DNA from: an uncultured Clostridia bacterium | Lineage (GTDB): Bacteria > Bacillota > Clostridia > Oscillospirales > Acutalibacteraceae | Direction of reading: 5' to 3' | Assembly (NCBI GenBank): GCA_958436475.1 | Contig: CAUBKG010000015.1 | Coordinates: forward strand, 1-36,096 | DNA: 36,096 nt | The notes under the pieces: generated by a model | What the model was told of the DNA's origin: nothing | Database searches by the model: none | What the model saw: the letters and a program-made list of their open reading frames with translations, nothing else | Program-made: the position numbers and the translations under genes | In this document: positions 8,320 to 16,651 of the stretch, piece by piece | Numbering within the stretch: position 1 is the stretch's first letter | Layout: each line of letters begins with the position of its first letter

Positions 8320-8376
8320 CGCATATTTGGTTTGCATGCGAAATGAGCAAAAGTCATACCAAATGTTTTATGCTCA
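8320..8376 (-). promoter_or_regulatory. Leader of the CNNM gene with mutually exclusive stems
   Basis: TGAGCA (8344-8349) is complementary to TGCTCA (8371-8376); ATTTGGT (8325-8331) to ACCAAAT (8358-8364); and CGCAT (8320-8324) to ATGCG (8336-8340). The second pairing crosses both the first and the third, so the transcript can form either stems one and three, or stem two. The region lies between the promoter and the ribosome site of a cation transporter gene. Confidence 0.35.
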
Positions 8377-8377
8377 A

Positions 8378-8406
8378 ATTCTAACGGATTTAGAGTGAAA
8401 AGTCAA
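8378..8406 (-). promoter_or_regulatory. Sigma-A type promoter of the CNNM gene
   Basis: Read on the minus strand: TTGACT (-35, plus 8401-8406), 17 bp, TAGAAT (-10, plus 8378-8383). It leaves a leader of about 80 nt to the start codon at 8291. Confidence 0.7.
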
Positions 8407-8584
8407 AGCGAGCGCGGCGGCGGAAAGAGAGGGGAAACCGCAGAAACAAAAGCAAGCAGAATTTCTTGCCCGCAAAGCGCGCCAAAAGACCTGAAAAGCG
8501 GCAAAAACGGGTCGTGTGAAGGCGGAAAGCAATTGTTAATAAAAAAACAACTGCAAACTCAGCAAAAATTAAGCAACTTTTGTA

Positions 8585-8613
8585 TTTACAGAAGTGACTA
8601 ATAATGATATGAT
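8585..8613 (+). promoter_or_regulatory. Sigma-A type promoter of the pyruvate:ferredoxin oxidoreductase gene
   Basis: TTTACA (8585-8590) and TATGAT (8608-8613) are separated by 17 bp. The start codon is at 8667 with AAGGAGG (8651-8657) in front. The 375-nt divergent gap 8292-8666 otherwise holds only the oppositely directed promoter and leader of the CNNM gene. Confidence 0.7.
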
Positions 8614-8666
8614 TTATAGGTGTGAAATTGCATAGGTTCACTAATCTTTGAAGGAGGAAAAATCCA

Positions 8667-11600
8667 ATGGCAAGAAAAATGAAAACCATGGATGGCAACA
8701 GCGCGGCGGCACACGTATCCTACGCGTTTACCGATGTTGCCGCGATCTATCCGATCACCCCGTCATCCAATATGGCTGAAGAAACAGACAAAATGTCTGT
8801 CGCAGGTGTAAAGAATCTGTTCGGCCGCACGGTAAAAGTGGCGGAGATGCAGTCGGAGGCGGGTGCGTCCGGCGCTGTGCACGGCTCTCTCGCTGCGGGC
8901 GCCCTCACCACCACATATACGGCGTCCCAGGGCCTGCTCCTGATGATTCCGAACATGTACAAGATCGCAGGTGAGCTGCTTCCGGGCGTTATCAACGTAT
9001 CGGCCCGTGCGCTTGCAAGCCATGCCCTTTCCATTTTCGGCGATCATTCCGATATTTATGCATGCCGCCAGACCGGTTTTGCAATGCTGTGCTCCAGCAG
9101 CGTGCAGGAAGTTATGGACCTCGGCGCGGTAGCACACCTCTCCGCGATCAAGGGCCGTGTTCCGTTCCTCCATTTCTTTGATGGTTTCCGTACCTCCCAC
9201 GAGATCCAGAAGATCGAAGTGTGGGATTATAAAGATCTCGATGAAATGCTCGACCACGACGCGGTAGACGCGTTCCGCCGCCGCGCTCTCAATCCGGAGC
9301 ATCCGGTCCTCCGCGGCAGCGCGCAGAACCCGGATATCTTCTTCCAGTCGAGAGAAGCCAGCAATAAATATTATAATGAAATCGTCGATGTTGCGGAAGA
9401 CTATATGAATCAGGTCAACGCGAAGATCGGCACCGATTACAAGCCCTTCAATTATTACGGTGCGCCGGATGCCAAGCACGTGATCGTGGCTATGGGCTCC
9501 GTGTGCGATACGATTGAAGAAACGGTGGATTACCTCAACGAAAACGGCGAAAAGGCCGGCCTCGTAAAGGTTCGCCTGTACCGCCCGTTCTCCGTGAAGC
9601 ATCTGCTTTCCGTTATTCCCGAAAGCGTGGAAAAGATCAGCGTGATCGACCGCACGAAGGAGCCGGGCGCCCTCGGCGAGCCGCTCTTCCTGGATGTGGT
9701 CGCGGCACTGCGCGATTCCAAGTTTGCAAACGTTCCGGTTTACGGCGGACGCTACGGCCTCGGTTCCAAGGATACCACGCCGGCGCAGATCATTTCCGTA
9801 TACCGCAACATGCAGGCCGATGCCCCGAAGAAGACCTTCACCATCGGCATCGACGACGACGTTACCTATCTTTCCCTTCCGGTTTCGGAAAACCCGAACA
9901 CCACTCCGAAGGGGACCCACAGCTGTAAATTCTGGGGCCTCGGTTCCGACGGCACGGTCGGCGCGAACAAGAACTCCATCAAGATCATCGGCGATAATAC
10001 CGATATGTATGCGCAGGGCTACTTCGCTTATGACTCCAAGAAGTCCGGCGGCGTAACCATTTCCCATCTGCGTTTCGGCGAGAAGAAGATCAAATCCACG
10101 TATCTCGTGAACAAGGCGGACTTCGTCGCCTGCCACAACCCCTCTTATGTGGATAAATACCATATGGTGGAAGACCTGAAGAAGGGCGGCTATTTCCTGC
10201 TCAACTGCAGCTGGAACGAGGAAGAACTCGAAAATCATCTGCCTGCTTCCATGAAGCGTTATATCGCGGAAAACGATATCAAGTTCTATACCATCGACGC
10301 TACCCATATCGCGAAGGAGATCGGCCTCGGCGGCCGCATCAACACCATCCTGCAGGCTGCGTTCTTCAAGCTTTCCGGCATCATCCCGGCCGACCGCGCC
10401 GTGACCCTGATGAAGGAAGCCGCCACCAAGTCTTACAGCAAGAAGGGCGAAAAGATCGTTGCCATGAACCATGCTGCCATTGAACGCGGCGTGGAGGGTG
10501 CGAAGGAAGTTAAGGTTCCGGAATCCTGGAAAACCGCGAAGGACGAAGAAAAGACCGTTACCGTTACCGGCGCGCGTCAGGACCTCGTCGATTTCGTCAA
10601 GAATATCCAGATGCCCGTAAACGCCCAGAAGGGCGACGAGCTCCCCGTTTCCACCTTCGTAGACTGCGCGGACGGCACCATGCCGCAGGGCTCCGCTGCT
10701 TACGAAAAGCGCGGCATCGCGGTGGATGTTCCCGAATGGCAGCCTGAAAACTGCATCCAGTGCAACTTCTGCTCCTATGTCTGCCCGCACGCAGTTATCC
10801 GCCCGGCCGTTCTGACCGAGGAAGAAGCTGCAAACGCTCCGGAAGGCATGAAGTTTGTGGATATGACCGGTATGCCCGGCAAGAAATTTGCCATCACCAT
10901 TTCGGCTCTCGACTGCACCGGCTGCGGCTCCTGCGCGAACGTCTGCCCGGGCAAGAAGGGCAATAAGGCTCTCGTTATGAAGCCGCTCGAAACCCAGCTG
11001 GAAAGCCAGAAGGGCTTCGATTACGGCCGCGAGCTCGCCCCGAAGGCGGATGTGCTCGAAAAGTTCAAGCCCGGCACCGTAAAGGGCAGCCAGTTCAAGC
11101 AGCCGCTGCTTGAGTTCTCCGGCGCCTGCGCGGGCTGCGGCGAAACCCCGTATGCCAAGCTCGTTACCCAGCTTTACGGCGACCGCATGTATATTGCAAA
11201 CGCCACGGGATGCAGCTCCATTTGGGGCGGTTCCTCTCCCTCCACTCCGTATACCGTGAATGCCAAGGGCCACGGTCCGGCATGGCAGAACTCCCTGTTT
11301 GAAGACAATGCCGAGTTCGGCTATGGTATTTACCTTGCACAGAAGGCCATCCGCGAGCGCCTCGAAGGCTATGCGGACCGTCTCCTCGAAATCGGTTCGG
11401 AAGAGCTGAAAGGCGCCATCACGGAATGGAAGAACACGAAGAACGACGGCGCAGCAAACGCTGCCGCTACCGACGCTCTGAAGGCTGCCCTCGCAGCAGA
11501 GAAGGACGGCGGCGAAGCCGGCGAGCTCGTTGCGCTGATGAAGAAGGATGAAGATTACCTCGCGAAGAAGTCTGTATGGATGTTCGGCGGCGACGGCTGG

Positions 11601-12227
11601 GCCTATGATATCGGCTTTGGCGGCCTCGACCATGTCATCGCTTCGGGCGAAGACGTCAATATCCTCGTATTCGATACCGAGGTGTATTCCAACACCGGCG
11701 GCCAGGCCTCCAAGGCTACCCCGACCGGCGCGATCGCGCAGTTTGCCGCCAGCGGCAAAACCGTGAAGAAGAAGGACCTCGCCGCCATCGCCATGAGCTA
11801 CGGCTATGTTTACGTAGCCCAGGTCGCCATGGGTGCAGATTATAACCAGTGCATCAAGGCCTTCAATGAGGCGGAGAGCTATCATGGCCCGTCCATCGTC
11901 ATCGCGTATGCTCCGTGCATCAACCACGGTATCCGCGGCGGCATGGGCATCAGCCAGACCGAAGAGAAGAACGCGGTTGCCGCCGGCTACTGGAATCTCT
12001 TCCGCTTCGACCCGCGCAAGACCCTCGAAGGCGCGAATCCCTTCGTGCTGGACAGCAAGGCTCCCACCGCGGATTACAAAGACTTCCTTCTGAACGAAGT
12101 CCGTTACAGCGCGCTGAAGCGTTCCTTCCCCGATAAGGCGGACGGCCTCTTCGACGCTGCCGCGAAGAACGCTTCGGATAAATACGAGCACCTGGTAAGG
12201 CTTTCGAAGCTTTACGATGCGGAGTAA
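8667..12227 (+). CDS. nifJ: Pyruvate:ferredoxin (flavodoxin) oxidoreductase, single-chain
   Basis: A 1186-residue enzyme converting pyruvate, CoA and oxidised ferredoxin to acetyl-CoA, CO2 and reduced ferredoxin, the main pyruvate-splitting step of anaerobic Clostridia. Domain order is that of fused homodimeric PFOR: N-terminal pyrimidine-binding part with the YPITPSS motif, transketolase C-like part, gamma domain, 2[4Fe-4S] ferredoxin domain and C-terminal TPP domain. Cluster ligands are visible: C696/C699/C702/C706 and C750/C753/C756/C760 in the ferredoxin domain, and C821/C824/C849/C1084 for the cluster near TPP. The TPP/Mg motif GDGWAYDIGFGG and the NTGGQ segment are intact. Length is normal. 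It starts at ATG after AAGGAGG. GAPDH follows 67 nt later without an intrinsic terminator, suggesting co-transcription. Confidence 0.97.
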   Translation: MARKMKTMDGNSAAAHVSYAFTDVAAIYPITPSSNMAEETDKMSVAGVKNLFGRTVKVAEMQSEAGASGAVHGSLAAGALTTTYTASQGLLLMIPNMYKIAGELLPGVINVSARALASHALSIFGDHSDIYACRQTGFAMLCSSSVQEVMDLGAVAHLSAIKGRVPFLHFFDGFRTSHEIQKIEVWDYKDLDEMLDHDAVDAFRRRALNPEHPVLRGSAQNPDIFFQSREASNKYYNEIVDVAEDYMNQVNAKIGTDYKPFNYYGAPDAKHVIVAMGSVCDTIEETVDYLNENGEKAGLVKVRLYRPFSVKHLLSVIPESVEKISVIDRTKEPGALGEPLFLDVVAALRDSKFANVPVYGGRYGLGSKDTTPAQIISVYRNMQADAPKKTFTIGIDDDVTYLSLPVSENPNTTPKGTHSCKFWGLGSDGTVGANKNSIKIIGDNTDMYAQGYFAYDSKKSGGVTISHLRFGEKKIKSTYLVNKADFVACHNPSYVDKYHMVEDLKKGGYFLLNCSWNEEELENHLPASMKRYIAENDIKFYTIDATHIAKEIGLGGRINTILQAAFFKLSGIIPADRAVTLMKEAATKSYSKKGEKIVAMNHAAIERGVEGAKEVKVPESWKTAKDEEKTVTVTGARQDLVDFVKNIQMPVNAQKGDELPVSTFVDCADGTMPQGSAAYEKRGIAVDVPEWQPENCIQCNFCSYVCPHAVIRPAVLTEEEAANAPEGMKFVDMTGMPGKKFAITISALDCTGCGSCANVCPGKKGNKALVMKPLETQLESQKGFDYGRELAPKADVLEKFKPGTVKGSQFKQPLLEFSGACAGCGETPYAKLVTQLYGDRMYIANATGCSSIWGGSSPSTPYTVNAKGHGPAWQNSLFEDNAEFGYGIYLAQKAIRERLEGYADRLLEIGSEELKGAITEWKNTKNDGAANAAATDALKAALAAEKDGGEAGELVALMKKDEDYLAKKSVWMFGGDGWAYDIGFGGLDHVIASGEDVNILVFDTEVYSNTGGQASKATPTGAIAQFAASGKTVKKKDLAAIAMSYGYVYVAQVAMGADYNQCIKAFNEAESYHGPSIVIAYAPCINHGIRGGMGISQTEEKNAVAAGYWNLFRFDPRKTLEGANPFVLDSKAPTADYKDFLLNEVRYSALKRSFPDKADGLFDAAAKNASDKYEHLVRLSKLYDAE

Positions 12228-12294
12228 GACCCGGCCTTCCTGAAAAAGGCGGCGTCTTCACCATAAAAAAATAACAAAAAGGAGTAAGCACACT

Positions 12295-13311
12295 ATGATC
12301 AAAATCGGTATCAATGGCTTTGGCCGTATTGGCCGCTTAGTGTTCCGCTCGGCTGTCGCGCAGCCGGAAACCTTTGAAATCGTTGGCATCAACGATCCCT
12401 TCATTGATCTGGACTACATGGTTTACATGGCGAAGTACGACACCATGCACGGCCAGTTCAAGGGCGATCTCAAAACCGAAAACGGCAAGCTCGTCGTAAA
12501 CGGCCAGGCGATCAGCGTATTTGCTGAAAAGGATCCCTCCCAGATTCCGTGGGGCTCTGTCGGCGCGGAATACGTTGTGGAATCCACCGGTGTATTCTGC
12601 ACCACCGAAAAGGCTTCCGCCCACATCCAGGCGGGCGCCAAGAAGGTAGTCATCTCCGCCCCGGCGAAGGATAAGGAAACTCCCACCTTCGTTTGCGGCG
12701 TTAACCTCGACACCTACACCAAGGACATGAAGGTCGTTTCCAACGCTTCCTGCACCACCAACTGCCTGGCTCCGCTGACCAAGGTCATCAACGACAAGTT
12801 CGGCGTAGTGGAAGGCCTCATGACCACCGTTCACTCCACCACCGCCACCCAGAAGACCGTTGACGGCCCCTCCATGAAGGATTGGCGCGGCGGCCGTGCG
12901 GCGGCCGGCAATATCATCCCGTCTTCCACGGGTGCTGCCAAGGCATGCGCTCTGGTTATCCCGGAAGTGAAGGGCAAGCTCACCGGTATGTCCATGCGTG
13001 TTCCAACTCTGGACGTTTCCGTGGTCGACTTGACCGTCAGCCTTGCGAAGCCCACCACCTATGAAGAAATCTGCGCCGCTGTGAAGGAAGCTTCCGAAGG
13101 CGAAATGAAGGGCATTCTCGGCTATACCGAAGACGCCGTCGTTTCTTCCGACTTCCTCGGCGATCCTCGCACCTCCATCTTCGATGCCAAGGCCGGTATC
13201 ATGCTGAACGACCATTTCGTAAAGCTTGTTTCCTGGTATGACAACGAGTGGGGTTACAGCAACAAGGTGCTCGATCTCATCAAGCACATGGTCAAGGTAG
13301 ATGCGGAATAA
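12295..13311 (+). CDS. gap: Glyceraldehyde-3-phosphate dehydrogenase
   Basis: A 338-residue glycolytic enzyme oxidising glyceraldehyde 3-phosphate to 1,3-bisphosphoglycerate in the cytosol. The N-terminal Rossmann motif INGFGRIGR, the nucleophile C153 in SNASCTTNC and the catalytic H180 in HSTTATQ are all present, as is the C-terminal WYDNEWGYSNKV signature. D33 in INDPF, at the end of the second strand, points to NAD+ rather than NADP+. AAAGGAG lies about 9 nt before the ATG. The usual clostridial neighbours pgk and tpi are absent; instead it follows the PFOR gene and ends at a strong terminator, so it may be read from the PFOR promoter. A weak hairpin in the 67-nt gap might be a processing site. 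Confidence 0.97.
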   Translation: MIKIGINGFGRIGRLVFRSAVAQPETFEIVGINDPFIDLDYMVYMAKYDTMHGQFKGDLKTENGKLVVNGQAISVFAEKDPSQIPWGSVGAEYVVESTGVFCTTEKASAHIQAGAKKVVISAPAKDKETPTFVCGVNLDTYTKDMKVVSNASCTTNCLAPLTKVINDKFGVVEGLMTTVHSTTATQKTVDGPSMKDWRGGRAAAGNIIPSSTGAAKACALVIPEVKGKLTGMSMRVPTLDVSVVDLTVSLAKPTTYEEICAAVKEASEGEMKGILGYTEDAVVSSDFLGDPRTSIFDAKAGIMLNDHFVKLVSWYDNEWGYSNKVLDLIKHMVKVDAE

Positions 13312-13345
13312 TCCGTTTTGAAACGGACTTTATAAACTGCACGTT

Positions 13346-13377
13346 CCGGCGGGAGCTTTTGCTCCCGCCGGTTTTTC
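13346..13377 (+). terminator. gap: Rho-independent terminator after gap
   Basis: CCGGCGGGAGC (13346-13356) pairs with GCTCCCGCCGG (13361-13371) across TTTT and is followed by five T. It lies 35 nt after the stop codon. Confidence 0.92.
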
Positions 13378-13479
13378 GTTGGCAGAAGGTCGGCGGAACA
13401 GGGAGCGTCCGCTTCCAGGGCTTTTGGAATGCCGGCCCGGCATCTGCCCGCTGTGTGCCGCAAACAAGCATAAAAAAGG

Positions 13480-13541
13480 GCGCTCCGGCTTTAGCCGACT
13501 CCGGAGCCTAGGAAACTTTCCCGCTGAAAGGGCTTTTTTCA
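13480..13541. other. Hairpin in noncoding region after gap
   Basis: GCTCCGG (about 13482-13488) pairs with CCGGAGC (about 13500-13506). About 30 bases later is a run of T after GGGC. The whole 13378-13957 interval contains no open frame with a ribosome site or family resemblance; it is a noncoding stretch of several inverted repeats. Confidence 0.3.
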
Positions 13542-13676
13542 CTCACTGCCGCGTCAATTTTTCTTGGCAGCCACAAAAGGTGCCTGTGAAAAACTTCCTT
13601 GCATTGCATCGAAAAAAACGCCTTCAGCGGCGCAAAATAAATTTTATCCTGTTTTTGAATTCTAAGAATGCTATAA

Positions 13677-13771
13677 AAGCCCGTGGCAGCTGGAAAGCTG
13701 CCACGGGCTTCTTAACATTTAAGTGCAAGTCAAAAAATAAAAGTTTCCTCACCCGGCCCCGGCTTTTGGCC
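13677..13771. repeat. Dispersed intergenic repeat, copy A
   Basis: A perfect hairpin AAGCCCGTGGCAGC/GCTGCCACGGGCTT (13677-13710) is followed by a conserved tail containing TAAGTGC, TCAAAAAATAAAAG and GGCCCCGGCTTT. The same order recurs at 32965-33050. The hairpin loop and the bases just after the hairpin differ, while the stem and tail are conserved. On the minus strand the stem is followed by TTTTATA, so it may also act as a terminator. Confidence 0.7.
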
Positions 13772-13785
13772 GAAGCGCCTGCTGA

Positions 13786-13819
13786 TTTTTTATAGATTGC
13801 CCCTGGCAATCTATAAAAA
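13786..13819. terminator. Symmetric (bidirectional) terminator-like hairpin
   Basis: TTTTTATAGATTGCC (13787-13801) is the exact reverse complement of GGCAATCTATAAAAA (13805-13819) with a 3-nt loop. It has an A/T-rich base on both sides, as in bidirectional terminators. Confidence 0.6.
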
Positions 13820-13893
13820 TTGTCCATGTTGCCCGCTGCACGGGCAACGGACGTAAAATCTCCGCGCGCGGCCTCGAAGAGACCGCATGCGCC

Positions 13894-13952
13894 AAAAAAT
13901 AGCCGCTAAACAGCTCCACTGAAAAATGGCGCTTCATTTGCGGCTATTTTTT
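13894..13952. terminator. Bidirectional terminator after the DUF4956 gene
   Basis: AAAAAATAGCCGC (13894-13906) is complementary to GCGGCTATTTTTT (13940-13952), with a T-run on both strands. It ends 5 nt before the stop codon of the minus-strand DUF4956 gene at 13958. The 33-nt loop is longer than usual. Confidence 0.6.
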
Positions 13953-13957
13953 ATTCA

Positions 13958-14662
13958 CTAGAAGCTGTAATCCCCGTTATAGGAAACCAGCACCACGTGC
14001 TTGATGCCTTCATTATCGTTCAGGCGGTTCACAAAGCTGGAGGGCTTCGGAATGGTGCCGACCTCCAGCGTCAGCTCGATGTTGCCGCTCGTGATATTCT
14101 TGGATTTCACCTTATACTTTTTCGAAACTTCCTTCACGCTGCGGAAGATAAAGTTTTCCGTGTCTTCTTCTTCATAATTCACCACTAAAATATAAGGCCG
14201 GGCCTTTTCCGGAATATGCCCGCAGAGAATGAGCCCCGCGCCGATCACGGCGGAAGAAAGAATCGCGAGCCAGAAGAAACCCGCGCCGGTCACGATGCCC
14301 ATGGAAATGGACCAGAACAGGAAGAGCATATCCATCGGGTCTTTAATGGCCGTGCGGAAGCGGACGATGCTCAGGGCGCCGACCATACCGAGGGAGAGCA
14401 CCACGTTGGAGCTGATCGCCATAATGAGGATGGCGGTAATCACCGAAATGGAGGCCATGGAAATATTGAAGCTTTTGGAATACATCACGCTGGTGTTGGC
14501 CTTTTTATAAACGAAGAAGATGAACACGGCAATGGCTAACACCACCAGCATGGTCATGGCGATCGCGCCGAGGTCGAGGTCCACGGAGAATCCCTCCAGG
14601 AACTTTTTCTTGAAAGCATCGCCAAAGGTGACCCGCGTGGCGCCGCTGTTCAGTAAAAGCAC
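13958..14662 (-). CDS. DUF4956 family membrane protein
   Basis: About 234 residues. The N-terminal half has three or four membrane segments (AIAMTMLVVLAIAVFIFFVY; a stretch around ITAILIMAIS; SLGMVGALSIVRFRTAIKDP; FWLAILSSAVIGAGLIL), followed by a soluble alpha/beta tail. The conserved GALSIVRFRTAIKDPMD core identifies DUF4956, whose biochemical role is not established. In many Firmicutes it sits beside a VTC-type polyphosphate polymerase and a CotH-like kinase. Here CotH is the divergent neighbour and no VTC gene is present. I chose GTG at 14662 because GGAGGGG lies about 5 nt upstream. The next in-frame ATG (14683) has no ribosome site, and the longer open frame to 15007 runs into the divergent gene. 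Confidence 0.8.
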   Translation of the reverse strand: MLLLNSGATRVTFGDAFKKKFLEGFSVDLDLGAIAMTMLVVLAIAVFIFFVYKKANTSVMYSKSFNISMASISVITAILIMAISSNVVLSLGMVGALSIVRFRTAIKDPMDMLFLFWSISMGIVTGAGFFWLAILSSAVIGAGLILCGHIPEKARPYILVVNYEEEDTENFIFRSVKEVSKKYKVKSKNITSGNIELTLEVGTIPKPSSFVNRLNDNEGIKHVVLVSYNGDYSF

Positions 14663-14714
14663 AAAAACCCCTCCAGAAAACATAAGATGGGGAGAAAAAG
14701 ACCTTTTTCGACCC

Positions 14715-14743
14715 TTTTCAACCTGACAAAAGTATGATACAAT
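14715..14743 (+). promoter_or_regulatory. Promoter of the cotH-mscL unit
   Basis: TTTTCA (14715-14720), 17 bp, TACAAT (14738-14743). The start codon at 14805 follows with AGGAG at 14791-14795. The -10 box overlaps the -10 box of the opposite promoter. Confidence 0.5.
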
Positions 14744-14762
14744 AATTACAGTTTTTTTGCAA
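14734..14762 (-). promoter_or_regulatory. Promoter of the DUF4956 gene
   Basis: On the minus strand: TTGCAA (plus 14757-14762), 17 bp, TATCAT (plus 14734-14739). It overlaps the divergent cotH promoter, so the two probably compete for polymerase or share a regulator. Confidence 0.5.
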
Positions 14763-14804
14763 TCTATTTTTGTGTTTTGTTTATTATGACAGGAGAATAC
14801 TTCC

Positions 14805-16625
14805 ATGACAAAAAAGAAATTTTTGTTAATAACGGTAATCCTGCTTGTTGGGGTGGGAATCCTGCTCGGCGGATATTTTTTAACAAATCCGCGCGTCCAC
14901 ACCTTTTCATTCCTTGCTTCCGAGAATGAAGGCCTCTCGCAGGATATTGCCGCCGCCGTCAGCGGAGACAGCATTACCGTAACTGTCCCCGCCGATTTTA
15001 AAGGCACCAGCCTGCGCCCGCATATTGATTTTACAGGGGAAGCCGTCTTTATCGGGGCAGATTACATGGAAGAAAACACACGCATCTGGCTCCATAAGCC
15101 GAAAACCGTTACCGCGCGGGGGTATACGGGCCGGTTTACGGAATACAGCCTCTTTTTCATCCGGGAAGAAGAGGGTGCCTGCCGCCTCGGAGATGTCCGC
15201 TTGTCTTCCGCGAAGAACGCAGGGCTCGGAAGCAACATCCTGCTGGAAGAGGATGAGAACGGAAGCACCATGAAAGCTATGGTGCCTTCCACCATGGATC
15301 TGTCGAAGGCCGTGCTTTCCTTTGCCGCGCCGGACGGCGCCACCGTTACGGCGAACGGAAAACGGCAGCGCAGCGGCTCTACGAAAAACGATTTTACAAA
15401 GCCGGTCGTTTACACCGTGGAAAATGGAGGGCAGAAAAAAACGTATGCCATATCCCTGGAACCGCTGGAGGATACCGTTCTCCCGAACGTTTATATCTAT
15501 TTTGAAAATTACGATAACGACGCGAGGCCCCTGGGAAAATCCATTTTAGTGGATGCCTCCTTTACGATGCTGCGGGGCAGGGAAGGGGAAGCGATCAGCG
15601 AGTATTATGCCATGCCCATCGGCATGAAGCTGCGGGGCAATTCGAGCCTTGAGTTCCCCAAGAAGAACTATAAGCTCCAGTTCGAACAGAAGGTATCCAT
15701 TATGGGGATGCCGGAATCGAAGGATTGGCTCCTGCTTTCAAATTATTGCGATAAATCCCTCCTGCGGAACATGGTGGGCCTGGAGCTTGGAAGCCGGCTG
15801 GATCATATGGATTTCACTCCGGAATTCCAATACTGCAACCTGTTTCTGAACGGGAAGTATTGGGGCAATTATATCATCGGCGAACAGATCAAGGTTGAGG
15901 AAAACCGGGTGAACGTGCAAACGCAGGAAGCGGGGAACACGAACCTTACCGGAGGATACCTCTTCCAGGTGAATCAGCGAAACGACGGCGAGGTTATGAT
16001 TTATCCAAAGGGCTATTCCATGGAAATCAATTATCCAAAGGAAGACGTCGTCACCGAAGAGCAGAAGGAATACCTCACTGAGTATCTCGAGGAATTCATC
16101 CGGCGAACAGAGGCGGGGGAGAGCTACGATAATTTGATCGATGTGGATTCCTTTGTGGATTGGTATCTCTGCAACGAAATCATGAAAACGCTCGATGCGA
16201 GCGGATACGCCAGCATCTTCTTGTATAAGGATGCGGACGGCCCCCTGAAAATGGGACCGGTCTGGGATTTTGATATTTCCTCCGGCAACACGAATTATCA
16301 GGACCCGTCCCCGAGCAAGTTCTGGATCCGGGATTCCACCTGGTTCGGCGATATGTTCCATAAGAATGATTCGTTTATGAACCTCGTGAAGGCACGCTGG
16401 CAGGAGCTGTATGCAGCGGAGCTTGCTACGCTGCCCGATTACATCGCGGAAACCGCGCGGTATATCGACGCTTCCCAGAGAGATAACTTCAAAAAATGGG
16501 AGATCCTGAATGAAGATATCTGGCCGAATTATGATGTGTTCGGCAGCTATGAAAAAGAAGTGGAATACCTGACCTCCTGGATGCAGAAACGTCTGGAGTT
16601 TCTCAACAGCAGGTTTGGAAAATAA
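14805..16625 (+). CDS. CotH-kinase family protein, membrane-anchored
   Basis: 606 residues. An N-terminal signal anchor (about 5-27, MTKKKFLLITVILLVG then a Gly-rich segment) points the rest outside the membrane. Residues about 30-225 look like two tandem beta-sandwich modules with strands such as ITVTVPADFKGTSLRPHI, common in front of CotH domains. The CotH kinase-like region (about 235-590) shows the family marks GMKLRGNSSLEFPKKNYKLQ, KDWLLLSNYCDKSLLRN, LFLNGKYWGNYIIGEQI and GPVWDFDISSGN. Characterised CotH proteins phosphorylate spore coat proteins; many clostridial homologues are non-sporulation surface proteins of unknown substrate. It lies divergent from DUF4956, a frequent partner, and 26 nt upstream of mscL. 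AGGAG lies 9 nt before the ATG. Confidence 0.87.
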   Translation: MTKKKFLLITVILLVGVGILLGGYFLTNPRVHTFSFLASENEGLSQDIAAAVSGDSITVTVPADFKGTSLRPHIDFTGEAVFIGADYMEENTRIWLHKPKTVTARGYTGRFTEYSLFFIREEEGACRLGDVRLSSAKNAGLGSNILLEEDENGSTMKAMVPSTMDLSKAVLSFAAPDGATVTANGKRQRSGSTKNDFTKPVVYTVENGGQKKTYAISLEPLEDTVLPNVYIYFENYDNDARPLGKSILVDASFTMLRGREGEAISEYYAMPIGMKLRGNSSLEFPKKNYKLQFEQKVSIMGMPESKDWLLLSNYCDKSLLRNMVGLELGSRLDHMDFTPEFQYCNLFLNGKYWGNYIIGEQIKVEENRVNVQTQEAGNTNLTGGYLFQVNQRNDGEVMIYPKGYSMEINYPKEDVVTEEQKEYLTEYLEEFIRRTEAGESYDNLIDVDSFVDWYLCNEIMKTLDASGYASIFLYKDADGPLKMGPVWDFDISSGNTNYQDPSPSKFWIRDSTWFGDMFHKNDSFMNLVKARWQELYAAELATLPDYIAETARYIDASQRDNFKKWEILNEDIWPNYDVFGSYEKEVEYLTSWMQKRLEFLNSRFGK

Positions 16626-16651
16626 AAACAGGATAAGAGAGGATGTTTTTT

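Noticed and set aside
6933..8384. 483-codon plus-strand frame over the CNNM gene
   Set aside because: Antisense shadow; the minus-strand protein has recognisable DUF21, CBS and CorC domains with a promoter and ribosome site.
8763..12191. 1142-codon open frame antisense to PFOR
   Set aside because: A shadow of the GC-rich third positions of the PFOR gene, which has all cluster and cofactor motifs; the antisense product resembles nothing.
12228..12294. Terminator between PFOR and gap
   Set aside because: A weak GCCTT/AAGGC hairpin exists but is followed by GGCGTC rather than a T-run.
14663..15007. N-terminal extension of the DUF4956 frame
   Set aside because: The extension has no ribosome site, overlaps both promoters and the cotH start, and does not resemble the family; GTG at 14662 with GGAGGGG is preferred.
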